Positions 34,360-47,031 of a DNA stretch of 64,000 nucleotides are shown here, piece after piece. The stretch comes from Sphaeramia orbicularis (lineage: Eukaryota; Chordata; Actinopteri; Kurtiformes; Apogonidae): the NCBI RefSeq assembly GCF_902148855.1, contig NC_043978.1:46961631-47025630 (forward strand). The letters run 5' to 3'. Each line of letters starts with the position of its first letter. Position 1 is the stretch's first letter. Made by a program: the position numbers and the translations under genes. The notes under the pieces are model-generated. The model was given only the letters and a program-made list of their open reading frames with translations, did no database searches and had not been told where the DNA came from.

Positions 34360-34973
34360 AAAGCCCAATCCCAATTCACCCCTTGGCCCCTCCCGCTGAC
34401 CCCTCCCTCTCCATTTTGCGTGTTCACGTGAAGGGGTAGGGGTGTCCTGATTCTCGATGCATCAGAGGGGGAGGGCTGTTTGTGACTTGAAATAAAGATT
34501 TTTCAGGAACATACTACAAACAAAGGGGTATAAGAAATCTCCCATAATTCTGTTCGAATTATCAGCAAGATGGAGGTAAACACAGCCAAAAAGTGCAGCA
34601 GTGTGATGAAAGAAACACACAAATATACGTATTTTCTTTGTAAATAACTTGATCGACCGTTTAATGCCGTTTCAGTGTGTTTTAGATCGCATCTCTGCGG
34701 TTTGCTGTTGATAGCCGCAAAAAGGTGAAGCTAAGCCCATGCAACAGAGACAGTTACAGCTGCTGACGGCATGGGGAATTCTTTTGCAAACACAGTTGTT
34801 GCATCTGTTAATAGCAGCATCGATGACTGCTGATGATGTAACAGGTCTGGAAGGGTTGTCTCATTTCATAGGGGCATGTGTCAAGCCCTACCCCTTGCAG
34901 CTCTGTTTCAAGGGGTAGTGCCAAGTGCAAGGGCCAAGGGGGAGAGCTAAGGGGTGAAATGGGATTGGGCCTA
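34360..34973. mobile_element. Inverted-repeat element AAGCCCAATCCC, copy 2, uninterrupted
   Basis: The ends AAGCCCAATCCCAATTCACC and GGGTGAAATGGGATTGGGCC are near-perfect inverted repeats. The body aligns with the split copy at 31942-33951 and shows what that copy looked like before its insertions. A poly-T run of about 30 bases precedes it at 34281-34311. It is probably hAT-like; no clear target duplication. Confidence 0.8.
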
Positions 34974-35324
34974 ATACTTAAAACAATAGGACCATTCCGA
35001 GAAAAACTGTTGTGGAAACCACTGGTGTACCTGTTGAACCAGGACCTGTTGAGCCCAGATGTCAATGTTACTGATCCATATATTTATTTATTTATTTTCT
35101 CAAGCTAACAAGATCTTAATGAAAAGACAAAGGCAGACTGGATCCAGTGTTTAGCTGGTCATTCAGTAGATCAATAGTGATCAGTTTGACGGAGATTTAT
35201 AAATAGGGGAATTTCACGCATGACCCAGAACTGTTTGAAACTATTGAGTTTGAGTATAGCACCTTCCAGTTTACTTGTCAGCAATGGCTGAGTTGACTAC
35301 AACAGAATTCAGATTAAAGTTGTG

Positions 35325-35660
35325 TTTTATTAAAACACAAACAGAGAAAACTGAAGAAACAGTGACTTTTTAAACAAAATATATCATTACTTGAACATAA
35401 AATAAGCGTCTCCATCCGCTGTCATTGATCTAACTCCTTGGGTTTTACCTGTGAATCAATGTTGTAGAAGATGACGGTGTTTCCACGGTAACTACGGAGC
35501 CTCTGAACGTCCAAATGGGTCATATCTGATGACCATGAAAAGATGACAAACTGTATTTTACACCAATTATTTACAGGATTAGTGGATAAATAGATATTAA
35601 ACAGTTTAGATCAGTATAGTTTTGGTCACCAGGGGCTGTTTGGGTCTTCATGAGCTAATA
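35325..35660 (+). mobile_element. F1 family, copy f, truncated
   Basis: A single core with 'gatgacggtgtttccacgg' runs to a decayed right end 'gtttgggtcttcatgagcta'. The left end is missing. Confidence 0.8.
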
Positions 35661-35963
35661 GGAGTGTAACAAGACAAGGTTGTGTGCTAAATACAAGCAT
35701 TTCTACTTAACAAAATAAAAGACCTACATCTAGTAAAACACTCCTTCAAATACAAGCCTGGTTCAATAACTGTGGAAATACAGCATGTTGTTGTGTTCAC
35801 AGATTGTAACTATTTGGTTTGAACAAGGAAAATCACTGCTAAAGTCTTGTAAAATATTATCCAAACACATTTTTTTGTAAAGTAGATGCCAAAACTGCGA
35901 CACAACAACCCTCTCTACAGTCTATTATTGTGACACATATTGTACTTATGTCAACAAAACTAT

Positions 35964-35995
<32 letters not shown>

Positions 35996-36771
35996 TATTT
36001 GGAATTGAAATGAAGACAGGATGTTGCTTCAAGCTCTAATGTTCTACTATATCGGTCCGCATATTTGGAATAAGTTAACTTTTCACTTGTTATTGAATAT
36101 TTTAGATTAATATACCCACTTACAGCTTTTTCCGCTTTGATGTTTCCTATTACCATTTCCAGCCTGTTTTGCTGCAGGAATAATTAAAATTTAAACTCAA
36201 TTTGAAGCTAAAACATCTGATTATTAAAATTCCTCGATACCAAATTCTGCGGTCGTGCTCTGCAGTTGCAGTGAGCAGTGTGTGTGTGTGTGTAATCCCC
36301 TCAGGTTTCTCCAGTGCATGCTTGTTGCTGCTTGGTACAGTACCGCTCTAACCCTCCCTCTCACACTGAGTGTTCTCATCACACAAAGCCCTGTGGACCC
36401 AACAGCTGTCAACGCCCTGCTCCGGAGTATCTGTACTTTGTTCCAGATCGTCTAAACACAGCCGGGGCTTTAGTAGCTTGCCCTCCTGGACGCTGCCTGC
36501 TGCATTTTTACACACCGACCCAGGCCATTTGATGTGAATATCAGACAAACAGAGTGTCAGGTCCCACTCTCCGGCAGCTGCTCAAATCACTACACCTGTA
36601 GAGGGAAGGACTTGAAGGCCCAGAGGTGTGTGTTTACATGAAGGGTACGGAAGGGAGAGTCTTCTGAAAAGCATCTCAGATAGCTGAAACGATTAATTGA
36701 TTAGTCAACTTGAATTGAATAGAATATATCTATATATTACTATAATTTTTCTAAATTGAAGCTTTGTTTCC
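35661..36771. other. No gene seen
   Basis: A (TTTA)n tract lies at 35961-35995. The segment 36240-36560 is more GC-rich and has overlapping frames on both strands without motifs. Confidence 0.45.
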
Positions 36772-37102
36772 TTAACTCTTTATAGGGCACATAGGAATAC
36801 TCTGAAACTCAAAATAACAACCTTAGTGTGTTATTGGAGGACATAACAAGAAGGTATTATTTTTGTGAATTTTTCAATTTTTTTTGTTATGTAGAAAGTC
36901 AAGGTTAATGAAGTTACGATAACTGGTTCCTCACCCAAGTAAGGAGGGACAGAAAAAGTGACAAAAGTAACAAAAAAAAATTAAAAACAAGTGGTGCCAG
37001 GCACAACAAACCCCAGCCCTTGCACATATTGTTGCTTATTTTGGCATCAATCCAGCTGATGTCATCATGTCAATGCGTGTGCTGATGTCAGTATATCAAC
37101 TG

Positions 37103-37299
<197 letters not shown>

Positions 37300-37560
37300 A
37301 CAAAGTTTGAAGTAAATTGAAACAAAATTGATATTTTTTTTATAAACATTTAAATTTTCACCCATTATAAGTAAATGGGAGAAGAAAAAATAGTTTAAAA
37401 TTCTTAAAAAATTGAAATTTTGACCTATTTTTTCAGAAATGTGATGAGATCTATTCTTGGTCACTGGCAATCTATAAATCCAATTTGGTATGAATTCAAC
37501 CAATAGTTTTGCTGCTAGAGTGTTAACAAACAATCAAACAAACCAAACCAAAAACAATAT

Positions 37561-37657
37561 GTGTTGGGCGCATGCACACGCAGTGACCGGCAGTGAGCGA
37601 GAGCTTGCTTCAAAACAAATCTACCCACGGGTATAAATAAAGTCACCTTGAACCTTG
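37561..37657 (+). mobile_element. Short retroposed fragment with AATAT duplication
   Basis: A 97-bp insert ending 'aataaagtcaccttgaacct' is flanked by AATAT at 37556-37560 and 37658-37662. It interrupts D580, whose other copies give the empty sequence. The end with short direct repeats suggests a SINE or severely truncated LINE. Confidence 0.65.
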
Positions 37658-37689
37658 AATATCCCTTGCCTCCCCTTCAGGGGTAAAAC

Positions 37690-38300
37690 TCCAAGAAGTA
37701 ATTATAAAAACTGAAAGGAAATATGTGTTTTAGAACATTAGCACATCACTTTTAGAACATTAGACCAACATAAGTGCTGATCCAGATACCTGTCAACATC
37801 CACATTATCCCTTTGAACATCATTCCTTACATTAGTACCATTACTTCATGGTACCTCACAAAGCAGGTACAGTCACTGTTCGTGCAGAGGTGGACCTTAC
37901 AGACCCTGTAGACCACATTGGACCTGAGATTGTGACAAGTTGTCATTTTCAGACATGTCTTTTTCACACTTTTACTTTTTTTTCTCCTATTCAAATAATT
38001 GTTTAATCAATTAGAATAAAATATTCAATACATTCATCAATTACAAAAATAATCAGTAGCTGCAGCTGCAATCTCAGGTACTGACTTAACAACAGTTTCT
38101 GATCCATCCATAACAGGTATGACAGCTTATACTGATTTCTATGCAGAGGTTTCATTTCGGATTTTCCTCAAATACTCTTGAGTGTTCTAGTTTTTCTCTT
38201 ATGCTGTTGGTCTTCCTGCTGGCTGGATGCTGTTAAACAAAAGGATCTGATGCTTAAGCCATCATGTGATGAAACCCTTGGGCTTGGACAGGTGGAGATA
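37690..38300. repeat. Left arm of an inverted segmental duplication
   Basis: Together with 36988-37686 this aligns in reverse with 44330-45882. Shared parts include the F2 core, the segment around 'aggtactgacttaacaacag', and the block 'gctggatgctgttaaacaaa'. The pair lies on either side of the tRNA cluster. Confidence 0.8.
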
Positions 38301-38466
38301 TTGGTCACTATACATATGAGGACAGAGAAGTTGGGAAATGTGTGTGCCTTTTTTCTTTGTTACTCTGCTTTTCTCGTGGAGCTAAATGCAGGTGTGAGAA
38401 CCAGACTCCGACTGCCTGCTATTGTCCTTCGGCCACAGAAGACAGTTTTGTAAAAAGATAGATGGA

Positions 38467-38538
38467 GGCTCGTTGGTCTAGGGGTATGATTCTCGCTTTG
38501 GGTGTGAGAGGTCCCGGGTTCAAATCCCGGATGAGCCC
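38467..38538 (+). tRNA. tRNA-Pro (anticodon TGG), copy 1
   Basis: This 72-nt cloverleaf supplies proline to CCN codons. The acceptor stem GGCTCGT pairs with ATGAGCC through one wobble. The anticodon loop is TTTGGGT with TGG at positions 34-36. The T arm is perfect (CCGGG TTCAAAT CCCGG). It differs from the vertebrate tRNA-Pro I remember by two stem changes that keep pairing. A T4 terminator lies about 40 nt downstream. It looks functional. Confidence 0.88.
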
Positions 38539-39124
38539 ACAATATGACTGTCAAATGAATTTGGAAATGGAAGTACCTGTTTTGATTTGGGCTCAAACGA
38601 CCCACAGCCTCCCTCAACAACCCGGAACCTCACACACAACACCTGCTAACGACCCTGAAAGCCATGCCCCCCCTGTCTACGACCGCAACACTCAAGGTCA
38701 TTAACATATGGCGAAGACAACTTCCACAGGCCACTCCCCCTTCATGTTTAGAAGTCTGCTTTCCCCCACCGGCACGTGAAACTGATGAAGACCGTTGGAT
38801 AAGAGACGGAACCGATTCAGAAGAGCAAAACCAGTCCTGTTGACCTTCGAAAAGGACCAGGAAGAATTTAAACAGTAGATTACTGGTATGTGCAGGTTTA
38901 TGTGACTTTCAGCCTCCAGCACTGTGCCACTTGGTCTTCCTGCTGACTGGATGCTGTTAAACAAAAGGAAGTGATGCTTAAGCCATCCTATGATGAAACC
39001 CTTGGGCTTGGAGGGCCTGGTCCAGACTCTTTGTGGGATTCAGTTGTTGCAGAAACTCAGTGAGCTAGATTGGAAGCAACTCTTGGAAGACAGCTACCCT
39101 TAAGGAACACATAAGCTGATAACT

Positions 39125-39197
39125 TGTTTCCACCCAGTTTCAAACCGGGGCCTTTTTGTGTGTTAGACAAATATGTTAACCACTGCACGACGGAAAC
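39125..39197 (-). tRNA. tRNA-Val (anticodon AAC), degraded copy
   Basis: The loop CTAACAC gives anticodon AAC and the stem TTTGT/ACAAA is perfect. The acceptor stem closes with one wobble. The T loop reads TTTGAAA, so the invariant C56 is T, and the T stem has a G-T pair. There is no T4 terminator close by. It is probably a pseudogene or weak gene. Confidence 0.7.
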
Positions 39198-39583
39198 CTA
39201 GGCATACCTTGCCAGCCCACAAACGTCACATCAACATCAAAACTGTATGGTGAGCAACATGTTGGTTACAGCTCCTGGGCTTGGCATGTTGTGGGCTATT
39301 CACCATTTTTGTTTGTTCTTGAATCTGGCCAAACCGACTGACTTTGCCAAGTCAGTTTGCGAAGGCTTGGAAATGGTCTCATTGTGCACCACAAAGTCCA
39401 TAAAGGTAGAAGACATGATGAACCTGAGGTCAGTATTTTCCTCCTTAAGTATTACTTGATGGATTCATTCCAGCTTGTTATCCAGATAGGCGGTTTCTCC
39501 TATATAGAAGGGCAACAGCGTGCTGAATACCACCGGGATTACTTGACTTGATCCCTGATCATAAACAAGACAGAAGACTTTAA

Positions 39584-39655
39584 CTCCCCATCTGGGAATC
39601 AAACCCCAGACTTCCGCGCAACAGGCAGAGATATTGGCCACTATACTAACGAGGA
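39584..39655 (-). pseudogene. tRNA-Asp-derived pseudogene
   Basis: The 5' sequence TCCTCGTTAGTATAGTGG and the 3' end ATGGGGAG are those of vertebrate tRNA-Asp. The anticodon loop CTGTTGC reads GTT instead of GTC. The T loop has lost C56 and the T stem carries a mismatch. A truncated relative sits at the same place in the first tandem unit (38295-38323). Confidence 0.75.
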
Positions 39656-39797
39656 CAGAGAAGTTGGGAAATTTGTGCTTTTTTTCTTTGTTGCTCTGCT
39701 TTTCTCATGGAGCTAAATGCAGGTGCAAGAACCAGGTTCCAATTGACCAGTATCATCCTTCGGCCGCAGAAGACAGCTTTGGAAAAAGGCGGAGGTA

Positions 39798-39868
39798 GGC
39801 TCGTTGGTCTAGGGTATGATTCTTGCTTTGGGTGCGAGAGGTCCCGGGTTCAAATCCCGGACGAGCCC
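39798..39868 (+). tRNA. tRNA-Pro (anticodon TGG), copy 2
   Basis: The sequence is 71 nt with a perfect acceptor stem (GGCTCGT/ACGAGCC), anticodon TGG and an intact T arm. It lacks one G of the D loop compared with copy 1. One anticodon-stem pair is T-G. It may still fold; function is likely but less sure than for copy 1. Confidence 0.82.
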
Positions 39869-40398
39869 ACAATATGGCTTTCAAATGCATTTGGGACTGG
39901 AGACAGTGCAACTCTGAAGTACCTATTTTGATTTTTGCTGAAACAGCCCGCCCGCTCACTCAAAGACTCAAATTCACACACAACACCCGCTAATGACCCT
40001 GAAATCCACGACCACCCTGTCTACGACCATAACGCTCGAGGTCATTAACACATGGCGAAAACGACTTCCACAGACCACTCCCCCTTAAGGTTTTGAAGTC
40101 TGCTTTCCCCCACCAGCACGTGAAACTGATGAAGACCATTGAATAAGAGACACAACGGATTCAGAAGAGCAAAACCAGTCCTGTTGACCTTCAAAAAAGA
40201 CCAGGAGGAATCAAAACAGCGGATTACTGGTATGTGCAGGTTTATGTGACTTTCAGCCTCCAGCACTGTGCCACTTGGTCCTGGGGCCTGGTCCCGACTT
40301 TTTGTGGGATTCAGTCATTGCAGCAACTTGATGAACAGGATTCAAAGCAACTCTTGGGAGACAGCTACCCATAAGTAAAGCATACTTGTTTGGCCACC

Positions 40399-40471
40399 TG
40401 TTGCCGCCCGGTTTCGAACCAGGGACCTTTTGTGTGTTAGACGAATGCGATGACCACTACACCACGGAAAC
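40399..40471 (-). tRNA. tRNA-Val (anticodon AAC), second copy
   Basis: Anticodon AAC lies in CTAACAC. The T loop TTCGAAA is intact. There are mismatches in the acceptor stem (position 4) and in the anticodon stem (C-A). It is better preserved in the T arm than the copy at 39125 but worse in the stems, so borderline functional. Confidence 0.72.
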
Positions 40472-40620
40472 CGTTGCACACTGTGCCAGACCACAAATGT
40501 CACGCGAACATCAAAAGTGTATGGTGAATGACATACGTAGGTTACAGCTCCTGGGCTTGGCATGTTGTGGGCTATTCCACCATTTTTGTTTGCTCTCGAA
40601 TCTGCAACATTCATTCATTT

Positions 40621-41040
40621 GTTGATTAGTTCATTACACCTGCTTGAAGAGCAAGGGTGGCATTCTTAACCAGTGGATAGGCCCATGGAGCTGGTTACTA
40701 TTACGTGCTTATGACCTCACAATGAGCCAGTTTGTGGGACCACATACCAGATGCAATGAGCTTAGACATGCAGTCAGATAATGTCAAGTGTCGGTCCTAG
40801 CTCAACACAGACTCCAACGTAAACTTTGTTTGTTTTTACAAATGCATTCACAGTCATAGAGAACCTGTAATATTACATGCATTGTATATCTGTTTAGCTC
40901 CATTATTCCTCTTTTTTTGTAATGACTGGATCATAAAATCCCTTTAAATCAACCCTCCGCACATTCTTTAGGTTTTTACCTCAACGGCCAATAGGCATTG
41001 AGTCGTCTTCATTGTTGTCATCATTGTCTTTGTCATATGC
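40621..41040. other. No gene seen
   Basis: Unrecognised DNA beyond the tRNA units. Confidence 0.4.
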
Positions 41041-41044
41041 TAGC

Positions 41045-41560
41045 AATTTCTTCAAACATCTCTGATGAAACTACTGGTCGGATTCATTTAAAATTTAATA
41101 TGTAGTGTCCTTGGGACAATGTCTACAAAATTTGTTCACAGTTTGACCTTATTTTAATGTCTTATAACATGGAAATAGTTAAAGATATATAGTTACCATT
41201 GATAACTGATTAGAAGTCGTTTATGGACTTTAATTTGGGTCCATGACATTTGACCTTAAGTGACCTTGAAGGGTCAAATACAAGGTCACTGATTTCTAGA
41301 TTTCAACAATCTTCTTCTCCAAAACTACAGGTAGGATTCATTTAAAATGTAATATTCCAGGACAATATCTATAAAGTTTGTTCACAGTTTTGAGAATGTT
41401 TGACAAATTTTTTTTTTTACAAGTTTTTGAATTATTGAAAACATGCCTTTACTTATAAACTACTCCATATTTTAATGGCTTATAACATGTAACTGGTTAG
41501 AGACATCAATATAGTTAGTAGTGAGCACTGACAGGAAGTCATATATGGACTTTCATTTCA
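41045..41560. repeat. Two-unit diverged tandem repeat
   Basis: The block with 'ggattcatttaaaat' followed by 'tttgttcacagttt' occurs twice (from about 41080 and 41335). The downstream parts 'taatgtcttataacatg' and 'taatggcttataacatg' also match. It resembles an old dispersed repeat; the family is unknown. Confidence 0.6.
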
Positions 41561-42410
41561 TTAGTTGCGTTCTCCTCCAGTGAAAGTACCACCCTCTTCT
41601 ATTGGGAGGTTGATCTCCTGCTCAAGACCACAGGACCATAGGATTGACTCAGATTGTATTACTTTCCAAAAGCCAGATGATGTGATTCCTTGCTTCCTCC
41701 TGAGTCCTCATAGTCCATTAGTCGAAGTGACAATCACATAGTGTAGCTACTCAGCTACAAGACAGAGTCCACTAAACCACGGGCTTCCAGCACAACACAG
41801 ACCCCTACACACATTCAGTGCAATAAAAAAAAAGAAAAGAAAAAAAGGGTTGTACCCAGATAATGCTGTCTGTAGAAATGATGTTGGGGAAAACTAGGAT
41901 AAACACAAAAAGGTACTTTTTTATGCTGGAATATTACAACATGGTTTTGATGAAATAAGACTTATGTTTAAATCACATGGGCAAACATGTAATTTATTAT
42001 ATCCCATCCAGTTCACTAACAGTATTATCCATCACATTTTGCTACATACATTGAAAAATGTGATAGTAAAACCTGCAAAAATGACTGATGAAGTTATATC
42101 AAGTAGCCGGGTAACAGTAAGTACAATATATAACTATAAATATAGCAAATTAATTAATGTTATGTGTCAAAATGTAGTCTTTCAAAACCAGAATTATCTA
42201 TACGTTGTTTTTTAGTGTTATGCCACTGCTACAATGTAAGTAGTCTATTGGAACAAATTTCCATGTATAACATAAATGTAACTCACTTCTGCCAACATGT
42301 CAACCAATCAATCCTGTTTATTTACCTGTCACGAACCTCATGTCATTGTTGATACCGGAGATACTCAGACACAAGCTCGACTAAATAACATGATGCTTGC
42401 TGCGGTACGC
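41561..42410. other. No gene seen
   Basis: Unrecognised DNA. A weakly tRNA-like piece near 41750-41790 (minus) lacks a B box and is not called. Confidence 0.4.
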
Positions 42411-42414
42411 TTAA

Positions 42415-42848
<434 letters not shown>

Positions 42849-42852
42849 TTAA

Positions 42853-43863
42853 CAGACAGTTACCAAAAAAAAAAAAAAGCAAACAAAAAGTATTTTCTGA
42901 TCTTTTTTTTAAAATTTTTTTTATAATGAACCTTTAAACACATTAAATCTTGACTGCCCGTTGTTAGACTTTGAAAACAGCATGAGACTTCCAGGGAGAA
43001 TGATTCACATTTAAAAGAATGTGTTTCTAATTTCCAGAGTCTACAAGCCCTGCTGCCGAGGAAGTTACTCAGAATAATCTATTATCGGCCCACACTTGTT
43101 TTTGCACTGGCCGTGAGATTGACGACCACATTACCCACTCTAAAGCAAACACCATGGGAAAAAGTACCCCCACACCCCTCCTGGAGCTCCTCCAATACAT
43201 TACACTCTCCTGACTTCTACTCATTGCACATGCAGACACTGTTTAAGAGTGTACCTGGGCTTTGGTCAAAGACAGATTATCGTGCCATTTGCAGAGTAAA
43301 GTGAGCTGCTGAAGTCGACGGACTGTTGCAGAGCCCAGACCTTCATCAGTATGCTGAGAGCTGCAGCAGACAGACTGCTTTCATCTTAATGCACAAAAAG
43401 AGATATGGGAGTGAGAGAAGGGGGGGTTCTACTTTGTAAATGCCTGTTTTCTAGAACTGGAACAATGCTGTGATCTTTCAAAAGAGGAGACAGAACAATG
43501 ACAAAAACATAGCACGTGTTAAAGAACAGGGTGTTGGAGTGATTCATTCAAACATTATATCACCTCCGATCATAATCTTACACTGATGACGATACTTTTG
43601 ACATAATCGTTGTTAACGTTTGGTTTTACATGAACGGCATTTCATAGAGACGGTCGTCCAGCTGAGCTCAACACTTATTTTGGTGTGTGAGTGCAAAGTT
43701 CTCATCATGACCATTGCCATGGCAATAAAGCATATTGTGTAGAACAATATAATCAGGGTGGTTGCACTGCAAATTATTTGGTTCTTACCAAGATTTAAAA
43801 AAAAACCCCTTAGATTTAGAAGTGTTAGATAATTTATCATGTTTTAAGACTTAATTTCTTATT
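42853..43863. other. No gene seen
   Basis: Unrecognised DNA, somewhat GC-richer at 43020-43400; frames there have no motif. Confidence 0.45.
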
Positions 43864-43867
43864 TTAA

Positions 43868-44040
43868 CTCTTTATAGGGTACTCATAATAATACTCTGAA
43901 ATCCTACATTTTAACCTTAGTGTGTTATTGGAGGAAAAAACAAGACTTTAAATTTTTATTGTTATGTAAAAATTCAAGGTCTTTGAAGTTACCGTATTTG
44001 GTTCCTTACCTGTAAGTGGCAATTTTTTTTTTTTTTTTAA
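43868..44040 (-). mobile_element. F2 right-end fragment, minus orientation
   Basis: TTAA at 43864-43867 is followed by 'ctctttatagggtactcat' and the F2 'ccttagtgtgttattggagg' segment up to a poly-T/poly-A junction. The remainder of the element is replaced by the tRNA segment. Confidence 0.7.
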
Positions 44041-44590
44041 ATCCAAGAAATATATACAAAAAAATGGTGGAATACCCAACAACACGTCAAGCCCAAGAGC
44101 TGTAACCTACGTATGTCGCTCACTGTACAGTTTTGCTGTTCGCGTGACGTTTGTGGGCTGGAGAAATGTGCTAAGTTTCCATGGTGTAGTGGTTATCACT
44201 TTTGTCTAACACACAAAAGGTCCCTGGTTTGAGACCAGGCAGAAACAAGTGGCCAGCGTATGTTTTCCTTATGAGTTGCTTTGAGTCAAGCACATTAAGG
44301 TGAACCCCACAAAAAGTCTGGACAAATCCTTCCAAGCCCAAGGGTTTCATCATATGACAGCTTAAGCATCAGTTCCTTTTGTTTAACAGCATCTAACCAG
44401 CAGGAAGACCAACAGCATAAGAGAAAAACTGGAACACTCAAGAGTATTTGAGGAAAATCCTAAATGAAACCTCTGCATAGAAAGTATAAGCTATCATACC
44501 TGTTATGGATGGATCAGAATCTGTTGTTAAGTCAGTACCTGAGATTAGAGCTGCAGCTATTGGTTATTTTTCTGATCGATGAATGTATTG
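44041..44590. repeat. Inverted partial copy of the tRNA-bearing unit
   Basis: It aligns in reverse with the Val-side spacer of the tandem units (40520-40590 and 39207-39310) and then with 38030-38290. The tRNA-Pro part is missing. Confidence 0.8.
44175..44247 (+). pseudogene. tRNA-Val (AAC) pseudogene
   Basis: The anticodon loop CTAACAC, perfect anticodon stem TTTGT/ACAAA and T stem CCTGG/CCAGG remain. The acceptor stem has two mismatches and the T loop is TTTGAGA, without C56. It lies within the inverted copy of the tRNA unit. Confidence 0.75.
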
Positions 44591-44948
44591 ATTATTTTCT
44601 TCTATTTTTCTAACTTATCCTTTATTCCAGAACCAGCTGAAACAACCACAAAAAGTATAACAGTAAAAGGATATAGAAAAAAATTTATATTGAAAAAACA
44701 ACAGTAGCAACATACGTATTGTTATATATAAACAACAAAAAACAAGTCAAATGGCGTGTACTGCAGTCTTCAACTTAAGATGTAACAAACATAAAACTTA
44801 AAACAAAGCCAAATATTTTTTATGTTAAAAGTTTAAAGAAAAGTGAGTGTTTTTCTGCCTTTTTGTCCTCATCTCCGTTGATCATGTACGTCGCAATAAG
44901 TGTCCTTGTGAAACACAACAGCGCAACTAATGTTTAATGGTAGTGAAA
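44591..44948. other. No gene seen
   Basis: AT-rich DNA between duplicated segments. Confidence 0.4.
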
Positions 44949-44952
44949 TGAA

Positions 44953-45290
44953 CCCTTTATTGGGCAAGTGACTATTTTTGGTAATTTCCACATACATTCC
45001 AAGACAGTGACAGCAACAGTTCCAGTGAGGACAATGAGTCAACAATCTCAGGTCCAATGTGGTCTACAGGGTCTGTAAGGTCCACCTCTGCATGAACAGT
45101 GAGTGTACCTGCTTTGTTCGGTACCATGAAGTAATGGTACTAATGTAAGGAATGATGTTCAAAGGAATAATGGGGATGTGGACAGGGGTCTGGATCAGCA
45201 TTTATGTTGGTCTAATGTTCTAAAAGTGATGTTCTAATGTTCTAAAATACATGTTCCTTTTCATTTTTTATATTTACTTCTTGGATTCTT
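44953..45290 (+). mobile_element. F2 left part, plus orientation
   Basis: It starts 'ccctttattgggcaagtgac' after a decayed TTAA. It follows the F2 core also seen at 62533-62870 and, reversed, at 37690-37945. It ends where D580 has inserted at 'cttcttgga'. Confidence 0.75.
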
Positions 45291-45882
45291 ATCCTGCCCC
45301 CGGAAGGGGAGGAAAGGGGTATTGTTTTTGGTTCAGCTGGTTTGTTTGTTAACACACTAGCAGCAAAACTGTTGGTTGAATTCATACCAAATTGGGTTTA
45401 TAGATTGCCAGTGACCCAGAATAGATCTGATTACTTTTTGGGAAAAAATAGGTCAAATGTTCATTTTTTTTTCTAAATTTTTAAAATCTTTTTTTTTTTT
45501 TTCCTATTTACCTATAATGGGTGAAATTTCAAAGGTCTTTAGCAGCAAAACTATTGGTTGAATTCATACCAAATTTGGATTATGGATTGCCAGTGACTCA
45601 GAATAGATGTTATTACATTTTGGGAGAAGTAGGTCAAAGTTCAAATTTTTTATGAATTTTTAAATATTTTTTCTTCTCCCATTTACTTATAGTGGGCAAA
45701 ATCTCAAATGCCTATAAAAACATCAATTTTGTTTCAATTTACTTCAATCTTGGCACATAAATAGAGGCAATTGATATGCTGACATCAGCACATGCATATA
45801 CATGATGACATCAGCTGGATTCATGCCAAAATAAGCTCCAATACGTGCGAGGGGCGGGGTTTGTTGTGCCTGGCACCACTTA
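45291..45882 (-). repeat. Dispersed repeat D580, copy 3
   Basis: A nearly full-length reverse copy, from the hairpin 'gcccccggaaggggagg' to 'gtgcctggcaccactt'. An internal segment around 'ccaatagttttgctgct' occurs twice, so part of the body is duplicated. It occupies the same F2 position as copy 2. Confidence 0.82.
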
Positions 45883-45900
45883 TTAAACATTTTATATTGG

Positions 45901-45950
45901 TAGATGACTTTGGTCGGTAGTGGTTATTTGGGTCTTTATGGATTCATGTA
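45901..45950 (+). mobile_element. F1 right-end fragment
   Basis: Only 'tttggtcggtagtggttatt' and 'gggtctttatggattca', the end of F1, are present. Confidence 0.5.
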
Positions 45951-47027
45951 TTTCAAATGTTTGATATCATTTGACAGGTACTTTATGGTAAGTTTAGATA
46001 AGACATTCACAGTGTAAATATGCAATGGGCTGCGTTGTGCTCCAGGAAAGCAGTGATCTGAGCTAGATGGATAATCATTGCACAAACCAATTTAGTTGAG
46101 AATGAAACTTTTAACAGAGATTTTATGAACAGAGAGGATGGGCCAAACCACTAAAACGCACTCAGCAGACAAGAACCGAGCAACACTTTGTCTTTTCTGC
46201 CCATTTTATTGTTCCTCAAATTTATTTGACTTGCGTAGGCGCTAATGCTGGGTTAATAGGAGACACCTCGATACAGTGACACCTATACTTCATGCAGCTT
46301 TACTTCCACACACCACATCCACAGAGAGTCCTGCACTCTCAGCTGTCATTAACAAGACCACTTTCCATCAGTGTTAAAATGCTGGCTGCTCTATTTCCCC
46401 ACAGGTTTCCCCTGTACTCTGCAGCTTTTTACTGAACCTGGACAGGACTGACAGCAGCTTGTAACTTGGAATTTGTAGCTTCCAGGCCACAGGCCAACTC
46501 CACCTCCGCCTGGAGCCAAAACATGAAACTTTAGCCTTCTGTTGTGTACTTAGCACTACACTAAAAGGCTTAAAGTCCATTACAAATGGAAAATTGCTGG
46601 AACTTGACAAACTAATGTCAAAAACAAAAAGTTTGAGGTGGAGTTTGGGCTCATTCTGCCACGCTGGGTGCAAAGATAATGACCTTGGTTCCACAGGGAG
46701 CTGTCAGACACAGGTGTAGAACCCCACTCATGCCAGGCACAGTTTGATCTGTGTTCAGGCAGGTTTGAAATACGGAGGACAGTCAGTCTTTTCTGTACTT
46801 GGAGCAGCAGCTGAATGTCTTGCGTATCTGTCATTATCTACATCAAATTGGTGAGTTTCAGGGAACTGGAAGATGTTTTCTGTTTGGCTGAAGTTTGCAG
46901 TTCTGTTACTGGGTTCCAACAGGTTTTTGCAAGTTTTTTTTTTTTTTCACTTGTTATTGCAATGATGTACATTGTATTATGCTATAAACGTCAAAATTAT
47001 GTTTCATAGTAGCAAAAAATGTAGGAA
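45951..47027. other. No gene seen
   Basis: Unrecognised DNA. A 106-codon minus frame (46374-46694) has no motif, and an overlapping frame is equally open. Confidence 0.45.
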
Positions 47028-47031
47028 TTAA

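Larger units (their letters stand above)
38290..40620. repeat. Tandem duplication of a tRNA-bearing unit (~1.3 kb)
   Basis: Two units carry the same order: tRNA-Asp-like (minus), tRNA-Pro (plus), tRNA-Val (minus). The Pro genes are 1331 bp apart and the Val genes 1274 bp apart. In the first unit the Asp-like sequence is reduced to a remnant at 38295-38323. Spacer DNA between the tRNAs is also duplicated. Confidence 0.88.

Noticed and set aside
41750-41790. tRNA-like sequence on the minus strand
   Set aside because: An A-box-like stretch without a B box or closed stems.
46374-46694. 106-codon minus frame
   Set aside because: No motif, and an overlapping minus frame is equally open.
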